This document shows positions 62,191 to 64,000 of a stretch of 64,000 nucleotides of DNA, piece by piece. Within the stretch, counting starts at the first letter, position 1. Every line of letters starts with the position of its first letter. The notes under the pieces were generated by a model, which saw only the letters and a program-made list of their open reading frames with translations, was not told where the DNA came from and made no database searches. A program made the position numbers and the translations under genes. The stretch is from Seminavis robusta (lineage: Eukaryota > Bacillariophyta > Bacillariophyceae > Naviculales > Naviculaceae): assembly GCA_903772945.1 (NCBI GenBank), contig CAICTM010000138.1:44631-108630 (forward strand), given 5' to 3'.

Positions 62191-64000
62191 ATGATCTCTT
62201 TCCGATCCTTCCTTTTGCTGCTGCTTGCGGGACAATGCATTTTCTCGGATGGTCTACCCTGGGGAAGTCTCCTGCAGACCACCTACTCAAGTCAACGCTA
62301 CCAAAGATCCTCCAAGCCTCTTTTCCTGGCAAGATTCGGTGCTCAGGCATCGTTGGTTTGGAATGGCACTACGATCCTCGATCACAACGTTACTGGTGGG
62401 GCTTTCGTGGCGGACAAAGGCAATGACAGCGACTTCGAAGACACCAATGACGACAGCGACTTCGAAGACGCCAATTGCAGCGACGGCGGGGAATGCAGCA
62501 GCGACAATGAAAGTGTTGATGAGACTACAGCTATCAGCAGTGATTTGAGAATCCTGAAGGATAGACTCAAACAGGCAGTCACAGAACAGCTTCGATCTAT
62601 TCCTTCTCTGAGGGAATTCCTGGACAGCCCAGAAGAAGAAAGTTCTACCAGCAGCCCCTCCTCATTGCAACGACGACGACGACAATACAGAGTGGAGCTT
62701 TCTTTCCCGAGTGTTTTTCACCACCAAAAACAGCAAATTGGCAAATACTCTCACGGAACAGATCCAAGCCTTCAAGGAACGAAATTCCGTCAACTCTACT
62801 TTTGATTTTGTAGGAGCTGTAAGTCCTCGCTGTTGTCGTCGCTGTTGTGTCAACCAGAGGGTATCATTGATACACCGTGGGGGCCACTCAGAGGCTGCTA
62901 GTCTTGTTGCACCCCTGAGCGGTTGGGATATGCTGGCACGGAATATCGCCCTGACAGCGGGAAAGATTGTCCTCTTCCAATGTCTTGTCTCCTTTTTGGC
63001 GATGCGCGAGATGCATTGGGTTGAGCAGGTCGGTCTTGTCGTTCGTACCTGTAGTTGTTCTCTTGTTGGCACCAGACATTGTGCTTGTCATTTGTTACAT
63101 ATGACTTCAACCGCCCTTTGTCTCTTTCCAACGTCTCATTTTCGTTTCCTTTGTTCTGCTTTCCTTTTCCGGTCTCTCTACTTCCCGTAGTTTGCAGATC
63201 GAATTTTGAGCAAAGAAACTGCCACGGCTGTCAAGACCATCCGTACCATACTCACCAACATGGAAGATCACGGTGTCGTAGACGTCTTTTCCAAGTATTC
63301 CTCACAAGACGTGGCGGCAGCTCTCTATTGCCTCTACCGTTTGCAACGAGCCACCAAACGATACGAAACTCTACTCGACCTGCAGGAGCCCGATCGCCAC
63401 CCGGAAGACCTGCTGCATGTTTTGGAAGATCTGTCTCATTATGTAGTCTATGCGAACGCTGCCTATGGATGGAAAATGGATCTCGCCTTTAAGCGAAAAC
63501 TTCATCTTGGAGATGAACAAGCCCTCATGAAAAAGACTGGGATACAACAGGAAGATATCCTAAAGCTAAGCTTGAAGTCCAAAGCTCATGTTCCGGTAAG
63601 AGAGAGCTCGCAGGCACAAGTTTTGTACATATCTGCTGGTTGCTGTGTGGTTCAGGTCTTCTCATGGTGCTTGTGTTTGTTCACGTTCACTCTAGTAGGC
63701 ATACTTCTTGGTGCGAGATCGTCGTCAAAAGGCACTGGTTCTGGGTGTCCGCGGGACTTGGTCGGCCGCAGATGTCTTGACCGATCTATGTTGCACAGCA
63801 GAAGAATATAAAGGGCCATCTGATGATGGTAGTAGAGGTGATGATGGTGAATCTACACGACAACAATACCGAGCCCATCATGGCATGTTAGAGGCCGCCA
63901 TGGCGGTTGCAATTGACATGGAAGACATGATTGAAGAGGAGTTAAGGGCCAACCCTGACTACTCATTAGTGCTAGTCGGGCATTCCATGGGGGCTGGTGT
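62191..64000 (+). CDS. Secreted class 3 lipase (DAG-lipase-like), 3' end beyond window
   Basis: ATG 62191 (MISFRSFLLLLLAGQCIFSD) encodes a signal peptide. An Asp/Glu-rich linker with duplicated DSDFED(T/A)N follows. Exon 1 ends 62818, exon 2 is 63191..63595, exon 3 starts 63699 (introns 372 and 103 bp). Exon 2 is helical (ILSKETATAVKTIRTILTN; ALYCLYRLQRATKRY). Exon 3 has AYFLVRDRRQKALVLGVRGT, then ADVLTDLCCTAEEY, HHGMLEAAMAVA and the nucleophile elbow GHSMGAG at the window end, a lipase class 3 signature. One problem: the reading frame used from ~62660 to 62818 (NTEWSFLSRVFFTTKN) differs from that before ~62660. Either a small unrecognised intron or an indel lies in the CGACGACGACGAC tract. 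Neutral-lipid hydrolysis outside the cell or in the secretory path is inferred. Confidence 0.72.

Overview
This is a nuclear eukaryotic window, most likely from a diatom and probably a raphid pennate such as a Seminavis-type species. Several features point there. Genes carry short GT-AG introns of about 85-370 bp. The gene families are typical of diatoms: kinase-less leucine-rich-repeat membrane proteins, multi-copy helicase-associated (HA) domains, 27-residue ankyrin-type repeats ending in GCPW, and a surface protein with a PSxxPS tail. A DJ-1 protein has an N-terminus resembling the diatom plastid-targeting signal. Intergenic DNA is full of the palindromes ACCGGT and CTAGCTAG. The species call is inference; no marker gene is present.

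Layout. 0-5 kb: a partial LRR/RNI-like protein, RUVBL1 (two exons) and a GT92-like type II glycosyltransferase. 5-7.6 kb: a tiny secreted Cys-rich ORF and a Uma2-like nuclease-fold protein. 7.6-16 kb is a repeat-rich island without an intact gene. It holds a palindromic CCCTAA/TTAGGG array, a frameshifted reverse-transcriptase relic, repeated intron-like units and a decayed unclassified ORF. 16-21 kb: a 12-repeat ankyrin-like protein and a seven-HA-domain protein broken by one frameshift. 21.7-22.1 kb: a TA-flanked MITE with an internal satellite. 23.9-26 kb: a CDPK whose two introns are similar to each other.

26.5-35 kb: a multi-pass membrane protein with a PVT stalk, and a 1,467-residue LRR transmembrane protein. 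35-48 kb: an HD-domain protein, an acidic coiled-coil protein, an ArfGAP-like protein lacking the expected arginine, a Tom7-like protein and a small Gly-zipper membrane protein. 47.8-60 kb: two inverted paralogues of a four-exon membrane protein, one intact and one carrying a single extra base. Between them lie an HTH protein, a possible CRAL-TRIO protein, a second LRR transmembrane protein, an ASCH-like protein and DJ-1. 60-64 kb: the PSxxPS surface protein and the 5' part of a secreted class 3 lipase that runs off the window.

How the genes relate. There is no operon logic. Signalling and surface functions are prominent (CDPK, two LRR-TM proteins, an HD phosphohydrolase, an ArfGAP, the stalked membrane protein), but adjacency does not prove a shared pathway. 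The most unusual signals are the paired similar introns in the CDPK gene, the satellite-bearing MITE, the one-base-frameshifted duplicate, and domain proteins whose expected catalytic residues are altered (ArfGAP, CDPK).
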